DNA from: Streptomyces nigrescens
Lineage (GTDB): Bacteria; Actinomycetota; Actinomycetes; Streptomycetales; Streptomycetaceae
Length of the DNA stretch: 64,000 nucleotides
Reading direction: 5' to 3'
Assembly (NCBI GenBank): GCA_024349765.1
Contig: AP026073.1
Coordinates: 930,001 to 994,000, forward strand
A model generated the notes under the pieces. That model did not search any database and had not been told where the DNA came from. It worked only from the letters and a program-made list of their open reading frames with translations. The first letter of the stretch is position 1. Each line of letters begins with the position of its first letter. The position numbers and the translations under genes were made by a program. Positions 1-8,672 of this stretch are shown piece after piece.

Positions 1-1
1 C

Positions 2-2218
2 GACTCCGACGATCAACTTCGCCGACGGTTGCAGCAGGCTGGTGAGGAGGGCGGTCTGGTCCTACTGATCGGGGATTCCACGGCAGGCAAGACACGCGCC
101 GCGTACGAGGCCGTGAGAGCCGTATTGCCGGGCCGGCGGGTCGCCCGCCCCACGCAGAGCAAGGACCTGGCTGATGTAGTGGATGTAGTGGGCAGAACAG
201 CAGCGCCCTGCGTGCTGTGGCTTGATGATCTAGAGCGCTTCCTTGGGGCCGATGGGCTCGACCTCGCGATGCTCGACGAAATCACCCGCCTACGATTGCC
301 CGCCATCGCAACGATGCGCCTTCAGCAATACGACACCTTTAGTCCCCAAGGCCGCGACCGTGTCGGCGCGCAGGTGCTCAAAGCGATCGATCCCATCGAT
401 ATGCCTCGGATCTGGTCTGCGCAGGAGCTCGACCGGGCTGCGAGGTGCCACGACAGTCGCATTGTGGAGGCGCTCGCCCGCCACGGCGCCTATGGCATCG
501 CCGAGTATGTGGCCGCCGGGCCGTTCCTGCTCGCGGAACTCGAACGGGCCCGCCACACCGTGGCTGGTCACGCCCGCGGGGCGGCCCTCGTCGCGGCGGC
601 CATCGACCTTGCCCGTACCGGAATGCACCCGCCTTACCCGCTCGCTCTCCTGACCGAGCTCCACGAGCACCACCTCACCGCAGCTGGTGGCCCCATTCTT
701 CGCCCGGAACCGCTGGAGGACGGCATCCGCTGGGCTACAGAAATCCGCTTCGGAGTCACCAGCCTCCTACTTCCTGCGGACGCCTCTGATGCGTGGAACG
801 TTTTTGACTACCTGACGGACCACATCACTACTCCTGTAACCAGGGATGCGTGGACGGCGGCTCTTGCGCACGCAACTGACAACGACCGTTTCGCTATCGG
901 TCTCGCTGCTGCGGAAGCGGATGTCCATGACATCGCCGAAGCTGCCTGGCGCCCCCTCGCCCCGGGAAACCCGGCGGTCGTCCACAATCTGGGGGTTCTG
1001 ATGCGCCAGCAAGGGGGGCGGGAGGCCGAGGCCGAAGAGTTCTTTCGCGCCGCGCTCGTCAACGGACACAGCAGCACCGCGATCAACTTGGGCCTTCTGC
1101 TGGCTGAGCAGGAGGGGCGGGAGGTGGAGGCTGAAGAGTTCTTTCGCGCCGCGCTCGCCGGGGGACACAACAACGTTGCGATCAGCCTGGGCCTTCTGCT
1201 GGCTGAGCAGGAGGGGCGGGAGGCGGAGGCTGAAGAGTTCTTTCGCGCTGCGCTTGCCAGTGGAGACGCTGGCGCTGCGTACAACAATCTTGGTCGTCTT
1301 TTGTCACCCCAGGAAGGGCGGGAGGCCGAGGCCGAAGAGCATCTACGCGCAGCCCTCGCAATGGAAGACACCGCCGCCTCTTACAACCTAGGGCTACTCC
1401 TGTACGGGCAGGAGGACCGCAAACCTGAGGCAGAGGAACATCTGCGTAGGGCCCTGGCCTCTGGAGACGCTGGTGCGGCCTTTTTCCTTGGCGAGCTTCT
1501 CAGCGAGCAGGAGGGCCGCGAGGCGGAGGCAGAGGAGCATTTGCGTGCCGCACTCGACACGGACCTCGCCAGCACGGCCGCCTACGATCTCGGCCTCCTG
1601 ATGGTGCGGGCAGGACGGAAAGCGGAGGCCGAGGCGATGTACCGCATCAGTGCCCAGGGGGGAAACGCCAGCGCCGCAAACAACCTTGGCAATCTCTTGT
1701 CCAAGCGGGCAGGGCAGGAGGCGGAGGCGGAAGACTTCTACCGAGCCGCCTTGGCGTCCGAGGTCGCCTTCGCCGACGCTGCCTACAATCTCGCGAACCT
1801 TCTGTCCGGTCAGCTCGGGCGAGAAGCCGAAGCCGAAGAGCTCTACCGCGCCGCGCTGGCATCTGAGCACGATGAGGCTGCTAAGAATCTGGGATACCTA
1901 TTGGCGGGGCAGCCTGGCCGGGAGGCCGAGGCCGAAAGCTACTTCCGCCTCGCTCATGCCTCCGGAGATCCCGACGCCGCGTTCAATCTCGGCGTTCTCC
2001 TCGCAGAACAGGATGGGCGGGAAGATGAAGCGGAGGCGTTCTATCTCCTCGCCCACGCGGCAGGGGACCCTGAAGCAGCAAACAATCTCGGCATCCTCTT
2101 GGCCGAGCAGGAGGGGCGAGAGGCTGAGGCCGAGCGCTTCTTCCGCATTGCCCTTGCTGCCGGCGATCCCTACGCCGCCGATAATTTAGAAGCTCTTCGG
2201 GTGGGTTGGCCGGATTGA
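2..2218 (+). CDS. P-loop NTPase with C-terminal TPR/Sel1-like repeats (5' end outside window)
   Basis: The frame is open from the first base, so the true start lies upstream. A Walker A motif GDSTAGKT is encoded at 71-94 and a Walker B-like LWLDDLE at about 215-235. An alpha-helical stretch follows, then from about 960 some 12 tandem repeats of 33-36 residues built on NLGxLLAEQEGREAEAEEFFRAAL, ending at the stop. This is the layout of STAND-type signal-transduction NTPases: a nucleotide switch plus a helical repeat sensor. No N-terminal effector domain is visible; it may lie upstream. STAND proteins act in regulation or phage defence in bacteria; which applies here cannot be read from the sequence. 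The near-identical repeats suggest recent internal duplication. Confidence 0.75.
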   Translation, partial: DSDDQLRRRLQQAGEEGGLVLLIGDSTAGKTRAAYEAVRAVLPGRRVARPTQSKDLADVVDVVGRTAAPCVLWLDDLERFLGADGLDLAMLDEITRLRLPAIATMRLQQYDTFSPQGRDRVGAQVLKAIDPIDMPRIWSAQELDRAARCHDSRIVEALARHGAYGIAEYVAAGPFLLAELERARHTVAGHARGAALVAAAIDLARTGMHPPYPLALLTELHEHHLTAAGGPILRPEPLEDGIRWATEIRFGVTSLLLPADASDAWNVFDYLTDHITTPVTRDAWTAALAHATDNDRFAIGLAAAEADVHDIAEAAWRPLAPGNPAVVHNLGVLMRQQGGREAEAEEFFRAALVNGHSSTAINLGLLLAEQEGREVEAEEFFRAALAGGHNNVAISLGLLLAEQEGREAEAEEFFRAALASGDAGAAYNNLGRLLSPQEGREAEAEEHLRAALAMEDTAASYNLGLLLYGQEDRKPEAEEHLRRALASGDAGAAFFLGELLSEQEGREAEAEEHLRAALDTDLASTAAYDLGLLMVRAGRKAEAEAMYRISAQGGNASAANNLGNLLSKRAGQEAEAEDFYRAALASEVAFADAAYNLANLLSGQLGREAEAEELYRAALASEHDEAAKNLGYLLAGQPGREAEAESYFRLAHASGDPDAAFNLGVLLAEQDGREDEAEAFYLLAHAAGDPEAANNLGILLAEQEGREAEAERFFRIALAAGDPYAADNLEALRVGWPD

Positions 2219-2973
2219 CGCTGATCCATTAGGCACCCCCTGACAGTCACTGTGAGGCGTATGTGGCGCATCGGCCGCACCATGTGCTAACTGAGCCTTA
2301 GCCCTTGATCGTCCGGGGGCGAGTGTTGCGCCTGGCGCCTGCTTGTGCGGCTGCAGCCGCACACTCCTGCCCGCAGAGGTTCCGTAGCCTCGGCGATCCT
2401 AATTTGATCACTCACAGCCTCAACGGAAAGTCAGACTGTCGCGCTTGCTTGGGGGTTGGGTCGGTAGCCGTCGCCTCGAAGCGTCGACGAACTGTCGCGG
2501 CAGAGGCGCCCGGAACGACTCTGCCAGCAGAGGGAGGGGGCACCCTGTCCCGAGATCACGGCTGGCCCAGGTGCCCCTGAGCGGCCCGAAGGCCGTCAGC
2601 CCACTCCACCTCGGAGGGGGCAGCTACCACGACACCAGGTGATAGGCCTCCGACCTTCGAGTGCGGATCTTGAACGTCACCCCGATGGATCCCCAAGCGG
2701 GTAGCTGGGGTGGGCTCGGAGAGACCACCCGAACATTTGGCCTTCCTATGGCCTGGCGTCAGCTGGGGTAATGGTGGTCCGTGAGTCACCCTTGGTGACC
2801 TCATGCCATTTTCCGTGCCGTACATAACGTTCGCCTGTCGAGCCAATTAGTGATGATCAAGCGTGTGCACGGGACAAGCTCGAGTTGCGCGTGAAGCCGC
2901 TTTGATGTCCTCTGGAGTAGAGGTGCCGTGCGCGGCGGGGCCAGGTTCAAATGACTTCCACTGGGGAGACCCA
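2219..2973. other. 755-base intergenic stretch without a convincing gene
   Basis: Short open frames here lack ribosome-binding sites and recognisable protein sequence. Base composition falls toward the right end, where the low-G+C operon begins. No tRNA, large palindrome or repeat array was seen. The promoter of the downstream pair must lie in about 2780-2960. Confidence 0.5.
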
Positions 2974-3876
2974 ATGAATGAACTTACCTGGAACCATTTT
3001 CGGGATGGCGTGGACCATAGATTTACCATCCTCCCTGTCCAAGAATTTCAATTTCGTATTACGTACGTGCCGATCATCCTGCCGCGCGAGGCTCGGGAAT
3101 TTGTGGCAGTCCGCACGACTGACATCACAGTGGACGGACTTAAAGCGGAACCAGCCTGCGACCTCACGGCACTTCATGTTGAGCTAAACCAGTCGGCAAC
3201 TATAACGTCGGGTAAAGAGGAGCCTTATGTCAGCGTGATTTTCCCTCACCCGGTATTCGACTTTTCCATGTTTATGGGGCCAACTGTATTTCTCGTCGGT
3301 AAGAAGAATGCGTCGATGGAAGATTTGGTGCACACCGTCAAACTTCTTGAGCCTATAATTCGAAACCTGCTTTCGCCGGGCGAGGATGGGGATCAAGAAG
3401 GTCCACTTGCTAAAGCGGGAGTCCTTGATAAGGCGATTGAGCTAAGCCTAAGTTTTGAGCATGGGGTACGTCTTGGTAGGCGCCTAGGGAAGGCAGAAGA
3501 AGCGAGCAATTTGATGCTATTTAAAAAAATGGCTCGCTTGGATCTGGCCGATCCGGAGAAAACGGAGCTGACCCCCCTTGCGGCCGTACAGCCGAATACC
3601 GTTAAGCGCGGTGATGTTGCGCTTCTCTTTACCAAAGATATTAAGCATCGGGCTCGCCGGATAAGAATTGAGTATCAGGGCCCCTGGAATGTCACGCACA
3701 AAGATGTGGACCTGGGGGTGTCCTATACGATGGGCGGGCACACGGCGCCGTTTCAGCCCCAGGACTTGTATGACCTGAAAACGCCTTTCTTTGATTTCTA
3801 CCGCGATCTCATACTGAAGAGATTCTTCGCTGACCTATTCTACGACGTTGAAGTTATAGGTCGGGTACCGAAATGA
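2974..3876 (+). CDS. Hypothetical protein, first gene of a low-G+C two-gene operon
   Basis: The protein has 300 residues and starts MNELTWNHF. The ATG at 2974 is preceded at short spacing by GGGGAG (2963-2968), which favours it over upstream in-frame ATGs. The sequence alternates beta-like hydrophobic stretches (residues about 15-130) with a charged helical middle, and has no signal peptide or clear membrane segment. I do not recognise the family. Codon use is clearly unlike the neighbours, with many A/T third positions (AAA, TTT, ATA, GAA), which points to recent acquisition from lower-G+C DNA. The stop overlaps the next start as ATGA, so the two products are probably translationally coupled and may work as partners. 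Confidence 0.8.
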   Translation: MNELTWNHFRDGVDHRFTILPVQEFQFRITYVPIILPREAREFVAVRTTDITVDGLKAEPACDLTALHVELNQSATITSGKEEPYVSVIFPHPVFDFSMFMGPTVFLVGKKNASMEDLVHTVKLLEPIIRNLLSPGEDGDQEGPLAKAGVLDKAIELSLSFEHGVRLGRRLGKAEEASNLMLFKKMARLDLADPEKTELTPLAAVQPNTVKRGDVALLFTKDIKHRARRIRIEYQGPWNVTHKDVDLGVSYTMGGHTAPFQPQDLYDLKTPFFDFYRDLILKRFFADLFYDVEVIGRVPK

Positions 3877-4637
3877 CCTCTCCAGGGTCTCGTGGCGAGG
3901 ATTATCCCCGGCGGGACCTCGATGCCCAGGTCGAGTCCACATTTGAGGAGCAGTCAGCCATAGTTCGTTTCACGAGTAACCCAGTGATTCTGGCCTCTCT
4001 AGGCTCTGCTCCGTTTGCTGGGGGGATTGCCAGTCTGCTGTCTGATAATGCACGGAAGCGACAAGAGATTCGGTACCGAAATTTTCTGATCGATTTTGCA
4101 AAATATGTAGATGCGCGCTGGGATGATCTCCAGCGGCATATAGATGAAGATTTCGTATCTTCCGAGGAATTTGTGACGGTTATGGCGGAGGGATTGGAGG
4201 AGGCTGGCAGGACTGCCGATGAAACGAAGCTTCGCTATCTTCGTGACTACATCATAAATTCAGCTATGCTCGATCGGCCAGACATTAAATGGCGCGATGT
4301 GTTCAAGTCTTACCTAGGTCAGCTGTCGGGGACGCACCTCGTCTGTCTTCAGCATGTATTCGACAGGCAACAGCAAGTTTCCGAAACGGACCGCATGGGG
4401 CAGGTTCGATCCGATGACGTGCCAATCTCAATAAATCAGTTTTCTTCCAGGAATCCCGGGGTGGACGAGACTCTCGCAAGACTTTGCTTCGGCGATTTGG
4501 CTAACACTGGGCTTCTGGTGGATTGGCGATCATTGGGTAATAGGGATGGTGTATTCCAGGAGGAATATTGCATAACGGGGAGCGGCCTCCATTTCATGTG
4601 GTTTATGGAAGGGAAGTGGAGAATGCTTCGAGACTGA
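3873..4637 (+). CDS. Hypothetical membrane-associated protein, second gene of the low-G+C operon
   Basis: The protein has 254 residues and starts at the ATG that overlaps the upstream stop. Residues about 35-58 (NPVILASLGSAPFAGGIASLL) form a Gly/Ala-rich hydrophobic hairpin, followed by an Arg/Lys cluster and a helical bundle (RYRNFLIDFAKYVDARWDDLQ). The C-terminal third is mixed and ends in an aromatic-rich tail. The order of hydrophobic Gly-rich segment, charged helices and a short loop before a 'GTHLVCLQ' helix resembles uncharacterised proteins I associate with defence or toxin loci. That is a resemblance in layout, not a family assignment. A/T-rich codons match the first gene and not the chromosome. 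A membrane-acting effector paired with a soluble sensor is a guess. Confidence 0.75.
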   Translation: MTSPGSRGEDYPRRDLDAQVESTFEEQSAIVRFTSNPVILASLGSAPFAGGIASLLSDNARKRQEIRYRNFLIDFAKYVDARWDDLQRHIDEDFVSSEEFVTVMAEGLEEAGRTADETKLRYLRDYIINSAMLDRPDIKWRDVFKSYLGQLSGTHLVCLQHVFDRQQQVSETDRMGQVRSDDVPISINQFSSRNPGVDETLARLCFGDLANTGLLVDWRSLGNRDGVFQEEYCITGSGLHFMWFMEGKWRMLRD

Positions 4638-4680
4638 GAGTTTCGCGCCAGTTCCGCTGGCTCGCGGATTGACCCATCGG

Positions 4681-5031
4681 CATTTCCTGCGCAACCTCCA
4701 CGACAGCCGGGCCCTCAAGCCCCTCGCAGGCGGAATCCCATCCATCCGCACCCCGCCGCAGCCCGCGTAGAGGATGCTGCAGGCGGACAAAGGGTATGTA
4801 CGACGACATGCCCTCATGGCTCCGTAAGCAGCACCCGGCACCGAATCGCCCGCAAGGGCATCAAGTCCTCATCCCGACTGGGCCGCTACCACTGGACGAT
4901 CGAGCGCGCCATGTCATGGCTCGCCGGCTGCCGCCGCCTCCACCGCAGCCACGAACGCAGAGCCGAGCACTTCCTCGCCTTCACCGTCATCGGCTGCAGC
5001 CTGATCTGTTATCCAGGCTTACCAAATGAGA
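4681..5031 (+). pseudogene. Remnant of an IS5-family transposase (3' half)
   Basis: Translation recovers the DDE transposase tail in pieces. LHDSRALKPLAGGIPSIR starts near 4700 and is followed by TAG at 4768. LQADKGYVRRHALMAP starts at 4777 and is followed by TAA at 4825. After a shift of frame, RHRIARKGIKSSSRLGRYHW, IERAMSWLAGCRRLHRSHER and AEHFLAFTVIGCSLICY continue to about 5020. These are the characteristic C-terminal motifs of Streptomyces IS5-group transposases, including the conserved Glu region. The N-terminal half and both inverted repeats are absent, so the copy is dead. It marks past insertion activity directly after the low-G+C operon. Confidence 0.85.
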
Positions 5032-5215
5032 CGACGTCCAACCTGTGCCTCGGCCGTCGTGGCCAGGGCACTCTGATCCTCTTGCGGCAACTGCGCCGTG
5101 CCCTCGTCTGAGTCGGTGATGACTCTGTACGGTCGTGGTCGTGTCCGGCGTATGCGGGTTGGTCGCCATAGCTTGCGCCGGTTGATCGCGCGCAACTAGG
5201 GGAGCTGGTTCGGGC

Positions 5216-6133
5216 ATGGCGGTTGACGCTGCTCGGGGTTTGGAAGAGGGGTTCACGTCGGCGGGGGCGGCGCGGGTGATGGCTGCTGCGTGTCGGGCTG
5301 CGGGGCTTGATGACAGAGGGGCGGAGTTGATCCGCTTCGGGGAGAACGGGCTGTTTCGGCTGGCGTCGGCGCCGGTGATCGTCCGCGTGGCGCGTGGGGA
5401 AGAGTGGCTACCCAAAGCCCGTACCGAGGTGGCCGTTTCGCGGTGGTTGCAGGCTGAGGGGTTCCCCGCGGCTCGCATCGTCGAGGGGCTGGAGCAACCG
5501 TTCCTGATAGACGGCCACCCTGTGACCTTCTGGCACCTGATCGTTGAGGGGGACCGGAAGGCTACGTACGGGGAGCTGGGCGGTGTGCTGCGCGACCTTC
5601 ACGCTCTGACTGTCCCCGCCGGCCTTGAGCTGCCGGCCTTCGATCCCTTCGATAAGCAGGAACTGCGCCTGGACCGCGCCGTGATCCCCCAGGACGACAA
5701 GCTCTTCCTGCGGAAGCGGTGGCGGGAGCTGCGGGACAAGTTCAACGAGCTGAGGTTCGAGACGCCCAAGGGGCCAGTTCACGGTGATGCCCACGTGCAG
5801 AACCTCATGGTGGACGATCAAGGGCAAGTGATCCTGATCGACTTCGAAGCCTTCTGCTTCGATCACCCGGAGTGGGACCTGATGGTCACGGCCGTGGAGC
5901 ATCACAGCCTTGGGTGGCAGACCGATGAGCAGTACGGCGACTTCGTGAGGGCGTACGGGCGGGACCTGTACGACTGGCCCGGGTACGAGACGCTGCGTGG
6001 CCTCCAGGAGTTCGGCATGACGACCTGGCTCATGCAGAACGTGCAGGAGGACGAAGCGACCGCGGAGGAGTACCGGCGGCGCATCGCCGGTCTCCGGAAT
6101 GACGACGGCCCTCGAGACTGGCGCCCGCGGTAG
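5216..6133 (+). CDS. Aminoglycoside phosphotransferase-family kinase
   Basis: The protein has 305 residues with the APH/choline-kinase-like fold signature. The Brenner motif HGDAHVQN lies at residues 189-196 (catalytic Asp191, metal-binding Asn196) and the metal-binding Asp209 is in LIDFE. The N-lobe has a nucleotide-binding beta sheet with VIVRVARG. The ATG at 5216 follows GGGGAG. The family phosphorylates hydroxyls of small molecules such as aminoglycosides, macrolides and sugars. The substrate is not deducible here, and close Streptomyces relatives often sit beside HTH/HATPase regulators, as this one does. It converges with the HTH gene across three bases. Resistance is possible but unproven. 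Confidence 0.8.
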   Translation: MAVDAARGLEEGFTSAGAARVMAAACRAAGLDDRGAELIRFGENGLFRLASAPVIVRVARGEEWLPKARTEVAVSRWLQAEGFPAARIVEGLEQPFLIDGHPVTFWHLIVEGDRKATYGELGGVLRDLHALTVPAGLELPAFDPFDKQELRLDRAVIPQDDKLFLRKRWRELRDKFNELRFETPKGPVHGDAHVQNLMVDDQGQVILIDFEAFCFDHPEWDLMVTAVEHHSLGWQTDEQYGDFVRAYGRDLYDWPGYETLRGLQEFGMTTWLMQNVQEDEATAEEYRRRIAGLRNDDGPRDWRPR

Positions 6134-6136
6134 CGG

Positions 6137-7507
6137 CTATTCGTCGTCCAGGCAGGCAAGGGCCTCCCGTACCTGGTCGTGGAAGGCAGTCACGGAGGGG
6201 TTTCCCGCGTGGATGCTGACCTCCTGCTGGAAGTCGGTGATGTAGCGCTGGAAGCGGGACGACTGGAGGGTGTCGCCGCTGTCAACGGCGAGGCTTGCGG
6301 TTTCAACGGCGGCTTCCAGTTCGCCGTTCAATAGCTGGCTTTGGGCGAGGACCATCCGGCAGAAGCCCAAGGTGCGGGCGTACTTCGGGTCGGTGTCGTT
6401 GACTGCCCGTTGTGCGGCCTCGATCGACTCGCGGCGCATCTTCAGGTCACGGAAGCAGTGGCAGAGTTCGCCCATGAGCTCTGCCGAGTCGAAGTAGCCG
6501 AGCCATTCCGGGTCCTCGCCTGCGTCGGTTCGCTCGAAGTGGCGTTCTGCCTCGTTCATGGCTCGGCCGGCGCCGGTGGGGTCGCCCGCGTTCGAGCAGG
6601 CGCGAGCCTCCATCGCCGAGTTCAATGCCATGGCGCGTGGGGTCGCTCGGCCTTTGGCTCCCTCGACGGCCGCACGAGCGAGCTGAATCGCCTGGGCGTG
6701 GTTGCCGAGGTAGTTCGCCTGGTGGCTGAGGTTGCCGAGGATGCGGGCGCCGAACATCCGGTCGTCGATGACCTGGGACAGACGTAACGTCGCGGTCAGG
6801 TAGCGGTGCGCGAGGGCGTGGTTGCCGGAGTCGTAGGCGGTCCAGCCGAGTAGCTGGGAGATCTCGGAAGCGGCACCGAAGAGTGCTGTGCCGACGCGCT
6901 CGCTGTAGCTGGCGCTGAGCAGTGGCAGGACCTCGTGGCGGAAGTAGTGGCGGAGAGCCTTGTGGCCGTGGCCTCCGCCGAATTTGAAGTCGAGTTGCAT
7001 GAACATCTCGGCGGCTGCCCTGATCGCCTTGACGTCGCGCATGCCGACGCGTTGGGAGGCGGGCCGGTCGGCCTGGATTCCGTCTGGGCGGGCCACGATC
7101 CAGGAGAGGACTGCGGTGCTGAGGTCGGCGTCGGGGATGATCAGCTGGCTGTTCGACGGGGTCTCGGCTCGTTCCTCGGCGAGACCGTCCAGCATCGACA
7201 GGACGTCGGGCACGGTGCGCGGGTATGCGGCCAGCGGTGGTGCGGTGGGCTCCGGCTGAGCGAAGAATCCGAGATCGCCGGGTGTGATCCGCCGGTTGAG
7301 TTTGGCGCTGAGTACGTCCGCCATGATTGCGGCTGTGCTCGGCTGGATCCCTGCACCGTCCCGCCACCGCTGTACGGAGACATGGGTCGTACCAAGGCTG
7401 GTCCCGCGCTGCTCGGCGGCGTCCTTCATGCGTTTTGCGAGGCCCTTGTTCGAGACCTTCGCTTCGTCCATGGCTGCGATCAGTTGCGCGTTCGGCTCTC
7501 GGTTCAT
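6137..7507 (-). CDS. XRE-type HTH regulator with C-terminal helical (TPR-like) domain
   Basis: The protein has 456 residues. Residues about 5-75 form a helix-turn-helix with the 'SLGTTHVSVQRWRDG' recognition region, typical of a common Streptomyces regulator class. Residues about 150-450 are alpha-alpha hairpin repeats rich in Ala and Leu (for example ALAHRYLTATLRLSQVIDDR), a TPR-like ligand or peptide sensor. The start at 7507 is followed by MNREPNAQLIAAMDEAKVSN, with GGGGAGC directly upstream. It is divergent from the HATPase gene, and the 200-base spacer carries palindromes likely to be its operators. Such pairs often control morphological or secondary metabolism responses; the target here is unknown. 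Confidence 0.8.
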   Translation of the reverse strand: MNREPNAQLIAAMDEAKVSNKGLAKRMKDAAEQRGTSLGTTHVSVQRWRDGAGIQPSTAAIMADVLSAKLNRRITPGDLGFFAQPEPTAPPLAAYPRTVPDVLSMLDGLAEERAETPSNSQLIIPDADLSTAVLSWIVARPDGIQADRPASQRVGMRDVKAIRAAAEMFMQLDFKFGGGHGHKALRHYFRHEVLPLLSASYSERVGTALFGAASEISQLLGWTAYDSGNHALAHRYLTATLRLSQVIDDRMFGARILGNLSHQANYLGNHAQAIQLARAAVEGAKGRATPRAMALNSAMEARACSNAGDPTGAGRAMNEAERHFERTDAGEDPEWLGYFDSAELMGELCHCFRDLKMRRESIEAAQRAVNDTDPKYARTLGFCRMVLAQSQLLNGELEAAVETASLAVDSGDTLQSSRFQRYITDFQQEVSIHAGNPSVTAFHDQVREALACLDDE

Positions 7508-7567
7508 GCTCCCCTGCCAACCCGAGAATGACGGCGAATGTTCATCGTGGCACAGGTCACTGACATA

Positions 7568-7616
7568 GGGGGTTCATCCGTGAACCCCCCTCGTACTCGG
7601 CGGTGTTCACGTGAAC
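7568..7616. promoter_or_regulatory. Paired palindromic operators between divergent regulator genes
   Basis: GGGGGTTCA-TCCG-TGAACCCCC (7568-7589) is a perfect inverted repeat, and GTTCACGTGAAC (7605-7616) is a second palindrome that continues into CCCC. Both share the GTTCA/TGAAC half-site. Further single half-sites occur at about 7540 (GTTCATCG) and just after 7620 (ATGAACG). Lying between two divergent starts, they are probably binding sites of the HTH protein encoded leftward, giving autoregulation and control of the HATPase gene. Confidence 0.6.
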
Positions 7617-7708
7617 CCCCTGATGAACGCTCCCGCCTCCGCCTTGCCTGCCCTTGACTGTTCTCACGGCAGAGGGGTCGCCCTGCCAGCAATGGGAGAG
7701 GGAATGCG

Positions 7709-8257
7709 ATGAGCGTTCGGAGGATGGGCCGCTCGGTCTTGACCTCACGGGTCATTGATCCTTTGTGCGAAGCGACGCAGTTGGAGCAGTTCCGAGAGCT
7801 GACTCTGTTCGCGGAATCACGGCACACGCCGCAGGCTGCACGGAAGCTGGTCCGCTCAGCTCTCGAAGACTGGGCGTTGGGCACTCTCGTTGACGATGTC
7901 GAGCTCTGCGTGTCCGAGCTGGTGGGCAACGTGGTTCATCATGCGTTTCCGGACGACGGCCTGGCGGTGTCAGGGGCTGCTCGCCGTATTGACGTCGCTC
8001 TGCGGAAGTGGCCCAAGTGGCTGTTCCTCGCGGTGGCTGATGAGGATTCCTCCCCGCCTATGTTCCCGCTCGGGGAGGCGTTCTCCCCGGAGCTGGTGGG
8101 TGACCTTCCCGAGGCTGTGCTGCCGGACGCCGGGCGGGGCCTGATGATCGTTCAGCGGCTGGCGGATGGCCTGTGGTGGTCCCTGGATGAACTGGGGGGA
8201 AAGACGGTGTTCTGCCGCTTCGACCTCGTAGGCCGCGCCCCCGACGGCCGGACGTAG
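7709..8257 (+). CDS. ATP-binding protein, anti-sigma-factor-like HATPase
   Basis: The protein has 182 residues with a GHKL ATPase fold like RsbW/SpoIIAB. The N box is ELVGNVVHH (Glu70, Asn74), the G1-like Asp is in VADEDSS, and the G2 box is DAGRGLMIV. The ATG at 7709 is preceded by GGGAGAGGGA. It is single-domain, as in the many Streptomyces proteins that act as serine kinases or sigma-factor binders. It is divergent from the HTH regulator and probably under its control. No cognate sigma or anti-anti-sigma gene is adjacent. Confidence 0.85.
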   Translation: MSVRRMGRSVLTSRVIDPLCEATQLEQFRELTLFAESRHTPQAARKLVRSALEDWALGTLVDDVELCVSELVGNVVHHAFPDDGLAVSGAARRIDVALRKWPKWLFLAVADEDSSPPMFPLGEAFSPELVGDLPEAVLPDAGRGLMIVQRLADGLWWSLDELGGKTVFCRFDLVGRAPDGRT

Positions 8258-8468
8258 AGAAACGTGGTCCGTCGCCGGCGGCGGGACTCCCTTCTGCGAT
8301 CAGGGAGGCCGCGGCGGGCCACTGCCAGGCGTGGAGCGACCACTACGCCTGGCCGGGCGCGGCCCCTCGGCTCACGCCCCCTTGAGGGTTGAGGGGTCGC
8401 GTCCTCCTCCACTGAGCAATGAGGCGTGCCGACCTGGGCGCGGCCTCCGATGAAGGGTGATGTGCGGC

Positions 8469-8672
8469 ATGGCACGGATTTTGGCGGGCCGCGTACGGCG
8501 CGGCGACGTGGTGAGCCTCCGGGGCGAAATGCGAGAGGTGAAAGCTGTGCGCTCCGACCAGCGAGGGGCGAGCAAGCCGGGCTTGACGCTGGTGTTCAAG
8601 ACGGGGCGACCGCTGCGCGTGAACGCCGCGGATGAGCTCGCGGTCTGGCGCGGTGATCGGGAGCTCCGGTGA
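8469..8672 (+). CDS. Small hypothetical protein
   Basis: The protein has 67 residues, beginning MARILAGRVRRGDVVSLRGE. It is a short beta-rich basic protein with no cysteine and no membrane segment. GAAGGG at 8452-8457 supports the ATG at 8469. The stop overlaps the next start (TGATG), so the two form an operon. This kind of gene recurs in Streptomyces integrated elements next to regulator/HATPase pairs. Function unknown. Confidence 0.6.
   Translation: MARILAGRVRRGDVVSLRGEMREVKAVRSDQRGASKPGLTLVFKTGRPLRVNAADELAVWRGDRELR

Noticed and set aside
5216-6133. Calling the APH-like kinase an antibiotic resistance gene
   Set aside because: The motifs fix the fold and the catalysis but not the substrate, and no antibiotic cluster or known resistance allele can be recognised.
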